From Macquaria australasica (lineage: Eukaryota > Chordata > Actinopteri > Centrarchiformes > Percichthyidae): a stretch of 64,000 bases of DNA. The notes below the pieces were generated by a model. That model was not told where the DNA came from and did not search any database. It saw nothing but the letters and a program-made list of their open reading frames with translations. Both the position numbers and the translations under genes were made by a program. The first letter of the stretch is position 1; every line of letters starts with the position of its first letter. The stretch is from positions 636,001 through 700,000 of the forward strand of contig SEMN01000026.1 of NCBI GenBank assembly GCA_005408345.1, in the 5' to 3' direction. Positions 45,623 to 57,500 of the stretch are shown here, piece by piece.

Positions 45623-48600
45623 TCCTTTGTACATGTGAGTGCTTTTGGATCCTTGTTTTGCTGTTTCGTGTCTTTTAATAAAAAATGATCACGGACTCAT
45701 TGGAATGCAGAACCCGCTGAGACCATATGCACCTTTTAAATAATTACCCACCAATTTCTTTCAGGCAACACCTGCTTATATCAACTTTGTTGTAAAGATG
45801 GATGAAGACAGAAATGAGAAGCTGAAGGTGTTTCACATGCGTGCCACGCTGGATGGGAGATGTACTTATGGGTGAATAAAAGTTTACTTTTAATGATGCA
45901 AAATTACATCACCTGCATTAGGTGCATAAACTTTCAGATGCATTCCATATGCACCTACAAATGAGGATAATGATGGGTTTTGACAATGTCTGCAATGCAG
46001 GAATAGTGAGTGGATACAGATACATCAGACAGGACAGGTTGTCAGTGGATCAGCTGTCAGAGGGATGTGTTAATTTATATAACTTGCTGGACACTTTTAT
46101 CCTTGGTGTTCCATATTACCTTCCTAGCAATATATATAAATTCCACAATAAGGGTCTTAAGGTGAGTCCTCCTTTACTACCTGATCTTGAGGCCCTGTCA
46201 AGAAACGGTACCCTGCATGTCATGCTCTGGAGATAATCTGAAGCAAGCTTGACACATACTGTCCATTTAATGAACACGTTAAAAACATTCAGAATTTACA
46301 TACAATTAAATGCTAAAACAGGAGGAGGTTGGGGAGGTGGGAGTTAAATTGTCTGATAGCAGGCAGCGGTGTAGCAGCAAGAATGCTACAGCATTGTTGT
46401 ATGACTGAACCAGCGCCAAATGTTTATATGGACCACCTATTGTGAGAGATAGGTGGTGGTGGACATACAGCACGTGATTGGAGGGTGTATGGAACATGTG
46501 ACTTTAAAATGACCAGCCTGAACTACCGTGAGGCTCCTTTTTTAATACCTTTATTTATTTTAGTTCTGTGCTTACATGTTGCATTTTCCTAAATTAATGT
46601 GTTTAATCAAATCACCACACAGCAAATCTGGGGCCAGGTAGTATTCCAGTCAGTATAGAAAAACATTGCACAGAGAGTGAGAGGAAGCGTTAAGAGGGGC
46701 CCAGAAGCTAATTCTTGCTCCGGGGCCCCATAGCAGATTAATCAGGCTGTGTGGTGGCCCCAATGGAACCTCTTAAGCTCGAGTACACAGTGTTGGAAAA
46801 AAGAGCTCCGGAGTCAACAGAGTCAGATACATGTATAGTGAGCTGAATGGAAATAATATAATTTACTATAAATGAATAGTACTCTAAGAATGTAATTATT
46901 CTATGTGTACAAGTGTTTCTTCACCCTGTGGTGATCAGTGGTAAGTTGATTTCATTTACTATTACATAAGTGGATAAGAGAACACTAAGAACATGGCACA
47001 AAATCTTGATTGCTTACATAACTAATCCAAAACAGCATTGTCTCTTGCCTGTTTTCGCTTTATTGCTGCAGCTCGCACTCGTTTTCACGCTCTTGATGAC
47101 ATGTTCATCTTTGCCTCACTTCCAAATCAGTGCCTCCAGAGGGCCACTGAAGCTGCCAAGACACTGAGTGTGATTTCTCCATCTTCAGTCCCACACCGCT
47201 AAGGCGTAGGAGACTTCTCTTCCTGCCAGTGAGAAGGTGGGCGAGCAGCAGACATGAAATAGAGACAAGAGGAAAAAAAAAATCCCCAGTTTCAGCCTCC
47301 CAAAACGCTGCTTGTCTTTTATCCCCATCCCTGCGTGCAGCTACATACATGGAGGAGTGGGCAATGTGGAGGCACCGGTCTCAGCCAAAGCCCCAGGCCA
47401 CTACCATAAAAAAGGAAAAGAGACACAGAGAATACAAAGGCCTCCCTGAAATCTGATTTACCCCCACAATACTACTATAAAGAGATGCAAGAGGACCACA
47501 AAGAGATGAAAAATGGTGTCTCCTATATGTAGTAGGTATGTGGGGCCTTTTACTTGTCTTTGTCCAGGGGCCTATTTTCTCATAATCTATCCATGGCTGT
47601 AGGCTGTTTAAATAGCAGCTTTTTATTGATATTGTTTCATCTTAGAATATTTGTTAAAGTTGTTTATTTGCTGTTCATTTATTACACTGAATAAACAATA
47701 TAACTATTAATAATGTACAGTTTATTATTGCCAAGAACCAGGGTTTTAAATGTAGGTCTTAACACTTTTACTCATTCAACAACTGTGCCCCCTTCTTTAG
47801 AAAATTGTGTCCCAGTCTGGTCCCCCATTCAAATGTTTCTAAACCCACCCCTGGATTAATCTATAATTGGGCTCTTGGTACATTCAAACAGTATCAATCC
47901 TCAGGCTAAGACTTGCCATCAGTTTTCCCATGATACATAATTCAGCTGTGGAACAATCCACAAGTTGATTAGCATTACAGATCTCTTGTTGGCTATTACA
48001 GGGACGGAAAAAATGTTCTGCTTGGACACTGAAGAGTTTGTCTTTTGGGCAGCAAAAACAGCTTGATCGCGCCAAATTAGTGTCACTGGCTCCCTTTGCC
48101 TGGTGACAAGACTGCAGCTTAAACTGGTTTTCAACTGGTGTTTATGTGGTGGTGTTTTACACAGTCCTGTTGTTATGCATGACAAGAAGGGGAAGCCAGC
48201 TTTGAATTGCAGAACTTAACACTCATGTTAACATGTGTTTGAACTTTTAAAGGCCTACTGGACTTGAGATCCTACTGCCTGTCGCTCGTGCTTCATGGCA
48301 GGCGAAAGCAACCTCCCCGGATGAAATGCAAAGTCTTGGGTGGCGTTATAGGCCACCAACAAGCATCACAGAGGGCAAGTCAGGCTTTGTGTCAATGCAC
48401 ATCACTAACGCAAATGAAGTGAGGCATTGCATTGTTTACTGCAAAAGAAAAGAGTGTCTTTCAGCTGTTTTGCAGGAGTGTCCTTGAACAAATCAAAGAA
48501 ATCTCCGGCAGCTCCGGTGGATGCTGTTGCATGGCTGACCCTGCCTTACTATACTGACAATGAACAGGCCACACATACAGTACACACAACCAGGAGGGGA

Positions 48601-49316
48601 CAGACTACAGGGAATTACCCACTCCCACTCCTTAATATAAATAAGACATAGAGTATCTGTTTTAATCCAGGCAGGTACTTGTTTGACAGTATTTCATCTG
48701 CTTTTCTTTGAGTGTATACATTAGTCAGAGACTCTGCATTCCTTTGCCACGATTGTTTAGCATGTTGACTCACGCATTGACTTCTAATGTTTATACACTT
48801 TGGGAAGCCTTAATCAATTCTGAACTACACTATGGTGCCAGTAAAATGGTTAAAGAAATAAAATTTTAATAGAGCAAATACAATTCACCTCTTACACCCC
48901 CACTGATTCACCAGTGGGTCAGTTACTACAAACAAATTTTGTTCAGACGCAGAGAATTTTAATTCTAGTCAAGATTCCAACATTTCCAAAGATATCACAT
49001 ATGTCAGGCTGACTGGTACAGCTATAAAAAATAATGGCTTTTTATACAGAACGTATATTATACTGTCAGGCAGTGTGGAACAAGATTATTTTTCTGACCT
49101 TAAAGCTACTTAAGGGCAAATAAAACAGGAAAGCTGCATGTTTTTGTCTGTCACTCAGTATAGTCATATGATGTATAGGCTTATAGAGGTGGCAGAAACT
49201 ATACATTTAATTTACTACATTTAATAAGGCCAAACAGAAATATTGAACAGTGTAAAACTAAATTGATAATATGTATAAACTGCAAAAACCTCCAATAGGA
49301 ATATTACAGTTTATAA

Positions 49317-50145
49317 CAGTGGTTCCTTCAAGGGGTCCCAAACTAAATGAAAAAAATAAAAATGTAACAATATTTCTGTAATTTTTGCCTTTTACATTTG
49401 AAATACTGGACACACAAACCTCTTCATTAAAGATGTATTGTTGTCAGATTTTATTTGGCTCTCAGTTATTGTTATTGATATTAAGATCGGTACTGGCCCA
49501 CAAGGTTTAGTATCGTCAGGCTCTCCTCTCTCATACAACATCCCTGATTTACACGTGAATTCATGTCAGAGCAAAAAATACTTTCATCTCCCTCTTGCTT
49601 TTTTCATTTTGATTCATTATCTTTTCATTTCTATCAATATTTACTCTTTTGGTGTGTCATTATACAGTATGTTGCCTGTCTGTTGTTTTGCACTAATAAA
49701 AAGAAACCTCAGGCCTCTAAAAAATATTGTTTTTCTCAGCTCACAAAAAGATTTACAGATATGTAGTTCTCACAGGACAGCGACGCTACAAACACATGAT
49801 GGTCTTATAGAACATGATGCATTTCTGCAGATTAAACTGTATATAAAGTAGTTACAATGAGCTCAACCTTAAACATCTACAGCAGTAAAATGCAACATAC
49901 ACATTAATGCAGCAGTAATAATAATCCAAAAATATCATGCATAATAGTAAAACCCTGACAGGGACTATTTTTCTGCAGAATGAGTACTTTTACTTGTGAT
50001 ACTTTAAGTGTATTTTGCTGATAATACTTTCATAATTTTACTTAAGTAAGGACTTTTACTTGCAGTGGAGTATTTACACAGAGTGGTGTTGCAACTTTAT
50101 ACTTCATTATAAGGGGTCACAAGCCAAAAAGCTTGGGAGCCACTG
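49317..50145. mobile_element. hAT-superfamily non-autonomous element with perfect 8-bp TSD
   Basis: The element starts CAGTGGTTCC and ends GGGAGCCACTG, which are terminal inverted repeats. It is flanked on both sides by the identical 8-mer gtttataa (49309-49316 and 50146-50153), the 8-bp target duplication typical of hAT transposons. It is 829 bp with no transposase. Its right part (about 49855-50095) contains a reverse-oriented fragment of the same repeat family as 44815-45316. It ends only a few tens of bases before the farp1 5' region. Confidence 0.88.
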
Positions 50146-50165
50146 GTTTATAATATCCGGATAAG

Positions 50166-50489
50166 GATGTTCCATTTGACGCCGCTAGATGGTGCTGTTG
50201 TTCCGTGGCGCAGTGCTGAGAAGGTGGAGGTGCTGCACCTCCTTCATTGTCTGAGTGAAGGCACCGGGAGTGGATCCGCCGCTCGGTTCAATGTAATCCC
50301 GTCTCTCTCCGGCTCACTCACTCAGTCGTCCGCCATGGCGACCGCAGGAAGCCTCCTCTCCGGCACGAGCGGCATCTAAAAAAACTCAACCGGGCTTCTT
50401 TTTAGTCACTACCGCTGGACTTGGATGTAATATCTCCTTTCAGCTGGGAAATACATACGTGTGGACAAGCGTGCATTTCGAGAGAAGGG
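50166..50489 (+). other. farp1: farp1 promoter / probable non-coding first exon
   Basis: Sharp rise in CpG and GC compared with the AT-rich repeat on the left. It ends with a good donor (agagaagg|g GTAAGA, GT at 50490). It contains an upstream ATG at 50335 in a near-perfect Kozak context (cgccATGG) that opens a 14-codon ORF ending at 50379. The start of transcription is not visible. Assignment to farp1 rests on it being the only CpG-rich, donor-ending stretch upstream of the ATG exon. Confidence 0.5.
50182..50196 (+). promoter_or_regulatory. CTCF-like motif upstream of farp1
   Basis: ccgctagatggtgct resembles the CTCF core CCACNAGRKGGCGCT, with two mismatches. It lies between the hAT element and the farp1 5' exon. 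Motif match only. Confidence 0.45.
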
Positions 50490-52408
50490 GTAAGAATCGT
50501 GCAGCCCAAGTCCTCTCCCTGTGTGCTCTTAGGGGAAGTGATTCAACTTGTTTGAGGAGATTAGGGTTAAGTCCTGGGAGTATCTTTGCCGTGTAGTTTT
50601 GTGATCCTGTGGATTTCGAGGGAAGGAAATAACTATCACTCTGTGCGAAAAGCTTCCTCTGCAGCCAGTAACTGTCCTATTTGTCCTCCAGTGTGAGCTG
50701 CATTGCACTGGTATACCTATGTGTGCAGACGCCGCAGTCGCTGATGTTTCGTGCAGTTGCTGTAATGCTTCAATGCCTCTGTGTGAGTCCACTGTCGTCA
50801 GGAAGTGTGCATTTTCTATCTGTCACTTAGTTTTCAGAGGCTGTCCACGTGAGTCCAGGCTGTGCATTAATGTCACATCTACTGTGCTGGCTGATAATGT
50901 CCTGAGGATTACACCAGCCTCCTCTGTTAACCTACATTACATGAATGGTGTGAACACTCTTACCAGTCTGTGTGAGGCGGGTCTACATTCAGGGAAAGAC
51001 CCTGCTGAGTGCTGGATTTCACCATTTTCTGCACTATGTTCTCATTTATCATTCAGGCTGTTTTGGGAAGGCTCAGGCCAGCCAAGCTCTGGTTACAACA
51101 TGCATGTATCCTGTTAGTTGTCATTCTTTTCACTTAATGAACACATGTCACGTTGCCAGTAATACAGTGGGAACTAAGAGTGATTCGTGCAGTGCCAGCC
51201 ACACCCAGGTATCAGTGTCTTGCAGAACACAGAGGAAATTGAGCTCTTTTTTTTGTTTCGGAGCTTCCCTCAGGTAGACAGCTGGCTGTATCAGCCCGGC
51301 CTCTGGCCATTCAGTTGTCACTAAAGGATTCCAGCTGTGCAGTGTTGGACCGCACCAAGGGGCCCTGTGTGCCCCTGCATACAGAGGAGCCACTGTTACA
51401 ACCCCAGAGACTCTATAAGCCAGCAGTCACGACTCCATGTTACACACTTGTGGGGAATTTCAAGCAAATAAGTTCAAAGGCTGAGAAACACTCAGGGGTC
51501 TGTAAATGTCCCTCTGGCTCTGTATACGGGGTGACTATGCTTCATGTCACACTCTGGGCCCTGGAACAAGGTGCCAGCTGTACAACTGGTGACTGTTTTG
51601 TGTGTTTGTTTGGACCTGAGTTACCCATTCAGAGGAACACACAGACCTAGACTCATGACTGGTTGATAAATGATCCCTGGTGCAGGGGAGGGTACCTGTT
51701 GGCTGAAATAATCACAGTCTACTCTTTCACTGTCCTCTGTTTCACTGGTGCTTTGTTTGAAGAGTGTCTGGTTACGCGGCATGCATGTGCAGGTCATATA
51801 AGACATGAATTTACAGACTCAGCATGAGACACTTGCCAGTAATCAAGGCAAGGGCCACTGAGTGATGACGGTGTGAGGATCAAATGTCATGAATGACTGG
51901 GCTCGAATTGAAAAATATGCCTGTTTCCATTCACGCCCCCGGTGACAGCATTTGGTCTGGTTTCCATCAGCCCAAGGGAGCGTTAGTCTGCTGGAAAACT
52001 CCAACATCTCGCACCCACTGTTGTGTGATGACGGTGTACAGACAGGTGCAAATGAAGTGAACATGCTCTCTAAACACTTTGGCCCTTATGTTTGGTGTTT
52101 AATAGCTTTTTATCACACCTGAATCTGCTTTTTGAATCCAAATCCTTTTGAATCCCTTATCTTGGTCTAGCTTTAAGTATTTATAAGTAACAAAAGTTAT
52201 GAGGTTCATAGGGAGGAACTAAAACTCAAACAATATTACATTCAAATGTGTAAAACCCAGATAGATTAAATATTTGATGTTTAGTTTAATGAGTAATTGC
52301 TCTTTACTAATAAAAAGAAAGAGCAGATAACGACTTGATAGATTGGTTAACCTCAGAACTTAACACATCTGGATATTTTGGAACCAGCTATCAGAATGCA
52401 ACCCTAGT

Positions 52409-52676
52409 CAGTAGTGCTGAAATGATCAGTTAGTTAACTGATTAGTTGATCGACAGAAAATTGATCACCAAAAAAAATGTTTTCCAAAATGCGAAGATTT
52501 GCTGCTTTTCCCTGTTTTGTCACTGAAAATTGAACACAACAAGCAATTTGAAGACGTCAACTTGGGCTCTGGGAATTTGTGACAGACACTGTTTACAGTT
52601 CTTTAATTGTAGACTGATTAATCAATCAGTTACAAAAAAAAACAAACTGATAATGAAAATAATTGCAGCCCTACTG
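52409..52676 (+). repeat. gattaatcgatta-family repeat with visible terminal inverted repeats
   Basis: Left end cagtagtgctgaaatgat matches the complement of the right end (attgcagccctactg). This suggests a non-autonomous DNA transposon. Internal blocks match the 28152 copy (ttgggctctgggaa). Confidence 0.72.
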
Positions 52677-53233
52677 GTCGCCCTTGTGGCTTCTTACTTT
52701 ATTCACAAAATTGACTCCAGCTCTAGTCTGCAGTGTTTGACTGGAAACTTTTCATGTACCTCTCCTAAGCATCAGGAAGACCATCATCAGACAGAATTTA
52801 GTGTATCCACTGTCCTTGGCCTATTTTCTCAATGCACTCTGCTGGATTACATTATCCACTCCTTTGAAATGCCTTATTCAGCTTTCAGTTTAAACTTGGC
52901 AGCAGTCATTCACCTCAACAACTGCTCGTTGGCCTCAGTACTCTGATGAAACGCTTGGTGAGGTCTCAGGATGACATCAGCCTGCTGGAATGTGCAATGA
53001 AGAGAGAATTAAGCAGGACAGCGGGGCCTTGGGGGATCTGGCTGCGGATACATGGGGGGTGGATAGTGGCCTGCTCATGTGTCAACCCAGAATGAATGAG
53101 TCCACAACTTTGTCCCAACGCAGTCCTCCACCTGGGACAGACACACAGAGTCACACTGCACATTATTCCAGATTATGCACCTCCAGTTTGATTTGAATAT
53201 CAGATGGGACCTCCAGTGCTGGATGTGGCAGGG

Positions 53234-53622
53234 CAGTGGTTCCCAACCTTTTTTGCCAGAAGTACCCCCACAGTCCTGTCAGATCGCCTCAAGGACTGAC
53301 ACTTATATTGACATTTATTTCAACCACTATCCATTACTTTTAGCTAACTTTTTCAACAGTTAATCCAATAATTTTAATTTAATTAATTTTAGTGTAACCA
53401 TTTATCCATTACTTTTAGCTAACTATTTCAACTGTTTATCCATTACTTTTAGCTAACTATTCATCCATTATCTTTAGCTATCTATTTTGACCATGTGTCC
53501 ATTATATGTAGCTTTCTATTTTAGCAATTTACCCATGTGGATATATCTACAATCTTTCATTGTACCCTGGAAACTGCAGAAGTACCCCCTGGGGTACAAG
53601 GATGCCTGGTAGGAAATCACTG
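53234..53622. mobile_element. hAT-like MITE carrying an internal minisatellite
   Basis: It starts cagtggttcccaacc and ends ggaaatcactg. The flanking 8-mers tggcaggg (53226-53233) and tggtaggg (53623-53630) match at 7 of 8 bases, a target duplication. Inside, 53328-53535 consists of degenerate tandem copies of a roughly 33-bp unit with core atccattacttttagctaac. It lies in the farp1 5' intron. Confidence 0.85.
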
Positions 53623-54298
53623 TGGTAGGGAAGGTGTGAGGCCAACTGTTCTATGCAGTTGGACTAGTTGGACTCTGTATTGTCATGGCTGAATCTAAAT
53701 AGTTTATATAGTATTATAGTAACTTATTCAGTTTACATCTCCTGCAGTGTCCTTAAGTATTTGCCTTGATGCCCTTGAGACCAATTAAAACCTAACCAAG
53801 TATATCTCTGTGTGTGTCGTTAGTGCCTTGCTTTTACGACTTCCTGAATCAATTGTCATTGTATTGACTCTTTGATTTTACACTCTGCCCTCGTGATTCG
53901 TTTGTCAAATTAAATTATGGCTTCTTGATTTGGGCTTTGAAATCAAGACCATGCTTGGATCTTTTATTTATTTATTTATTTTTACTGTAATTGGTTCTCC
54001 CACAGGCAACAATTATCAGCCATTAACAGTGAGTGCAAATACTGCATCTGCAATTGCTCTGTTAGTGTGACAGAAGGTTGTACAGCCTGTCCTCTGGGCC
54101 CTGATGCATTCATTATAGTTCACCTGCTGCACCACTGATGCTCTGTAAGAGAACGTTTATTACTACTGAGATACATTTTTGTAACTCCTCAATTACATTA
54201 TTTTGTGTTCATACTGCGTGTATGCAAGTGCAAGTGAATGACTGCACGTACATGTACATGTTTGTCTTCCTGACTTTCCTCTCTTGGCTTCTGTGCAG

Positions 54299-54505
54299 GC
54301 CGGGCAGCGAGCATTGCAGTGCATCATGGCAGAGCCAGACCCAGAGCCAATGGCCCCTGGAGCAGGGCAGCGTCTTGGAGCCCCAGAGACTCTTGGCATC
54401 AGTACGTTGGACCCCGGGCACAGACCCCCGGCCATGCCCCCTGGACGACATGTCACCATAAGGGTCCGTATGTTGGACGACACAGAGGAGCTCTTTGACA
54501 TCTCG
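54299..54505 (+). CDS. farp1: farp1 first coding exon (5'-partial gene; coding 54326-54505)
   Basis: FARP1 is a FERM, RhoGEF (DH) and PH protein that links membrane receptors to actin and activates Rho-family GTPases in neurons. Acceptor ggcttctgtgcag at 54298, ATG at 54326 (catcATGG, A at -3 and G at +4) and donor ATCTCG|GTGAGT at 54506 give 60 codons, phase 0. The residues QRLGAPETLGISTLDPGHRP and later VRMLDDTEELFDIS match the FARP1 N-terminus just before the FERM domain, where the human protein, as I recall it, has SRLGAPENSGISTLERGQKP and MLDDTQEAFEV. The FERM, DH and PH exons lie beyond 64000. FARP2 fits less well, and the rap2a neighbour supports FARP1. Confidence 0.92.
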
Positions 54506-57500
54506 GTGAGTTGTTAAAGCCTTCTTGCCCAGGCGCATTTCTTGATGGGAATACTAATGTTGGATTGGGACTCATCATTATTGCACAGTAGCCAAGAAGC
54601 ATTTCCCGTTTTCATCATAGCAGCAGCAGTCTGGTAACAGGTTGGCATGGCAACTGCATGATATTAAGTTGCTGAATGCATGGATGAAACTGGATGGATC
54701 TTTTTAGTAATGTCAGGGTTCTTCCAGTTTATTGTGGTAATATTTATTCACTGCTTCCTTATCTCCCAAACTGTCTCAAACCTCTACTACGGCACATTTT
54801 TTCTTCCCCTGTGTCCTCCTGACAGCCTTTCAGGATATGTTATATATTTCTATATCCGGGAACCACGGACACCATGATATTTCATGGTTCTGTCCCACAT
54901 TGTTGTGCTGATGACGTGCGAGAATCCTCGTGCTTTCTTAGATAATGTAGTGAAAGCAGGCAAGGTACACAAAAGAGACAACAATACATTTTTTTATGTC
55001 TGTGAATGACAAGAGCTGCCGTTTGAATTTCATTCATGACATCAGGATTTAGAGGATTAACTTTCTCATCACAGAGATCTATATTTAGACATTCTAGTCT
55101 AAGCCATTTGCACTGATCATGTAAAAGTTGAGCTAAAATTAATATATTAGTAACTAATTGTGGATTTTATATTATAAGGTGATAACCCTTTAAATAAAAC
55201 ATAATTTGCAGGTATCATTCTAACTTTCGTAATTTGAAAATCATAGTGAATATATGTTTTACTCTTCACCTTGTTAGGGTAAGGCTGACAATATTCTATA
55301 TTTTTCTTATTGTCAACAAATCCCATGAAAAGACCAAAACCAACAATTAATTTTTCCTCTAACAAGTAGCGTCTGTGTAAAGCCCAATATAGCATTTTTC
55401 TCTGTGCCATAGAGCTCCATTATTGTCCAAAAACTATTAAAAAACACATCACTGAGCCACAATGTTGCACTTAATGACATGTACCTTCATTATGATGAAC
55501 ATGGCCACTGTAGTTTATTTTCAGTCAGTCCCACATACAACATCCTGCTGCCGTAAATACTCACCAGTTCACCAAATGTGTATTAATATTAATGTGTATT
55601 ATTAAATAGTCCCCAACAAATGCACGTTGGAGTAACGTGTGCTAAAAACTACAATGCCCTGCTGTTTTAGGAAATTACTGAGCCATATTTGTTTGTGACC
55701 CATTTTAAAAGATTTATATCTTCGTTAGGAACCAATAAGTTCCCCTGTGTCAGGGTGGGTTGGCAAGTCAGAACGTATTGAGAGACGGACTAATGCATTG
55801 TTGGTTTTGGTGTTTTTGTGGGATTTGTTGATAGAAAGCAAAATATAGAACAACGCCAGCATTATCCATTCAGGCAATGAGAAAGATGATAAGATATACT
55901 GCACACTTTCCTTTTCAGTTCCTCTGAACTTGTGGTGTTTTGGAAAGGTGTCCTCAGACCTTGATTTAATGGCAGAAACACAGGGTGGAGTAAGTGAAGA
56001 GACTGTTATTTGTCTTAGAATAGAAGAACAAGCCACATTCTGTGACCACAGTCCTTCTTGCCTGGAAGAGAAGAACGAGATGAGTAGACAGAGGAAAGTG
56101 AAAAGTGGTAATGGAGGGAAACAGATACAGCAGCAGCCACAGAGGACCCATTTAATGTGTACGAAGGGGGCTCGGCGCTGAAGCTGCTGAGCTTTACTGA
56201 CAGTTAGTGAGTTTGCAGTGCAGGGGCGATGTGTCCTTCTGGCTGTTTCCCAAGGCAGTATGGGTAAATGTTGCTCCTAAAGTGGGCGGTGGAACTCCCT
56301 GTGCATGACTACTAATCTTTCTAGTGGTATCATGTGTCGTACTTAATACTTAAGGCTCACTGGATTCTCACAGTGAGATCCCATTTGATTGCCCTCATTT
56401 AACCCACATTATTTTTTGTGTACTTTAGGTTAGGTTTTGTTTTAGTTTTACGAGACAAGATTCTTGGGAATGTTCAACTGACTCAGTACACTATTTTTAA
56501 GACATCGAGCGTATGTGCTGCATCTGCTTTTCGCTTTGTCTTTTGTCAGGTTAGAACAATCAGTTCGCCAATACTGGCCTTTCAAAATTGAATATCATCC
56601 AGCCGGTGGTGCCTACATCTGATACGAGGTAGAGCAGGTGATGAAGGGATTTTATTCAGCCTGCTTCAGGGCTCTTAAAATGTAAAAACCTGCAGTGAAA
56701 CTCTGCTCTGTAAGGACATATCAACGTCAGAGTTTTGTTAGTATACAGTAGATTTGTATGGAGTTTTAGTGTCCCAAAGTCTGAGTGTTTAAGATTGCTC
56801 TACCCTCCAAAGAATACATACATACTGATAATGTGCATTTTTTGACATGATACATGTAAGTTTGTATATACGGCAGCTTTGGTGTAGTCTGTCTTTATCT
56901 CTGCCTGTCTCTATCTTCTTGTTTCCACTTGCTGTCAGGTTTCATATAGTTTGACACATATACAGAGATTATGAAACAACAGCACTGTCCCTAGTTTACA
57001 AAGGTGCTCCAGTGAGACTCCTGTTGTGTGTTTGGACAAGTGCTGCATAGCAGGGGTAATGCATACATGGCCCTGGCTTTTCCACTAAGTTGGCCTTCTT
57101 GTGGACGTAGCAGGGTCATGATGGTGTGGTTCAGCTCTAGTGATGAGGTGCGCTAGAAACAGGTTTTGTCACTGCAGCAGACAGCCTGCAGAAACAAGCT
57201 AAAGATGCTGCTCGGGAGAGGGTAACGAAAGGCCCCCACAAAACAGAAAGCTTTATTCATGCTCAATTTAACTCACATTATATCCTCTATCACAAGTCAG
57301 CACTTGAGATAAAAATCTCAGTGGGCTTGATATTGTTTTTGCCTGGAGGTGTCCAAGGAGTGCAATTTCCTCAGCCATCGGCGGGTTCGAAAGCTCTGTT
57401 ATATTCACAGCAAAAAACTATGCAAAACAGGAAACGTGTTCAAGTTTTCACATTAAGTTCAGTGTCACAATTGTTTTGTTTACTGGGTGCATGAAGCTTC

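Larger units (their letters stand above)
36621..50165. other. rap2a-farp1 intergenic region, no gene seen
   Basis: 13.5 kb without a recognisable exon on either strand. Contents are a dispersed repeat copy (37082-37317), TA, CT, CA and GT microsatellites, a G17 run (41192-41208), a fish repeat near 41292-41620, a hAT-like MITE (44815-45316) and a hAT element with target-site duplication (49317-50145). A CTCF-like motif lies at 43167-43182. In human, IPO5 lies between RAP2A and FARP1; I saw no importin-like reading frame here. Confidence 0.7.
50490..54298 (+). other. farp1: farp1 5' intron (inferred)
   Basis: No coding exon seen. Holds the repeat at 52409-52676 and the hAT-like MITE with minisatellite at 53234-53622. 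A TTTA-type run lies near 53965-53982. The interval 50500-52400 shows no recognised feature. Confidence 0.5.

Noticed and set aside
49438..49851. 137-codon ORF
   Set aside because: Lies inside the non-autonomous hAT element; it does not resemble a hAT transposase.
52530..52946. 138-codon ORF
   Set aside because: Begins in a dispersed repeat (52409-52676) and has no domain.
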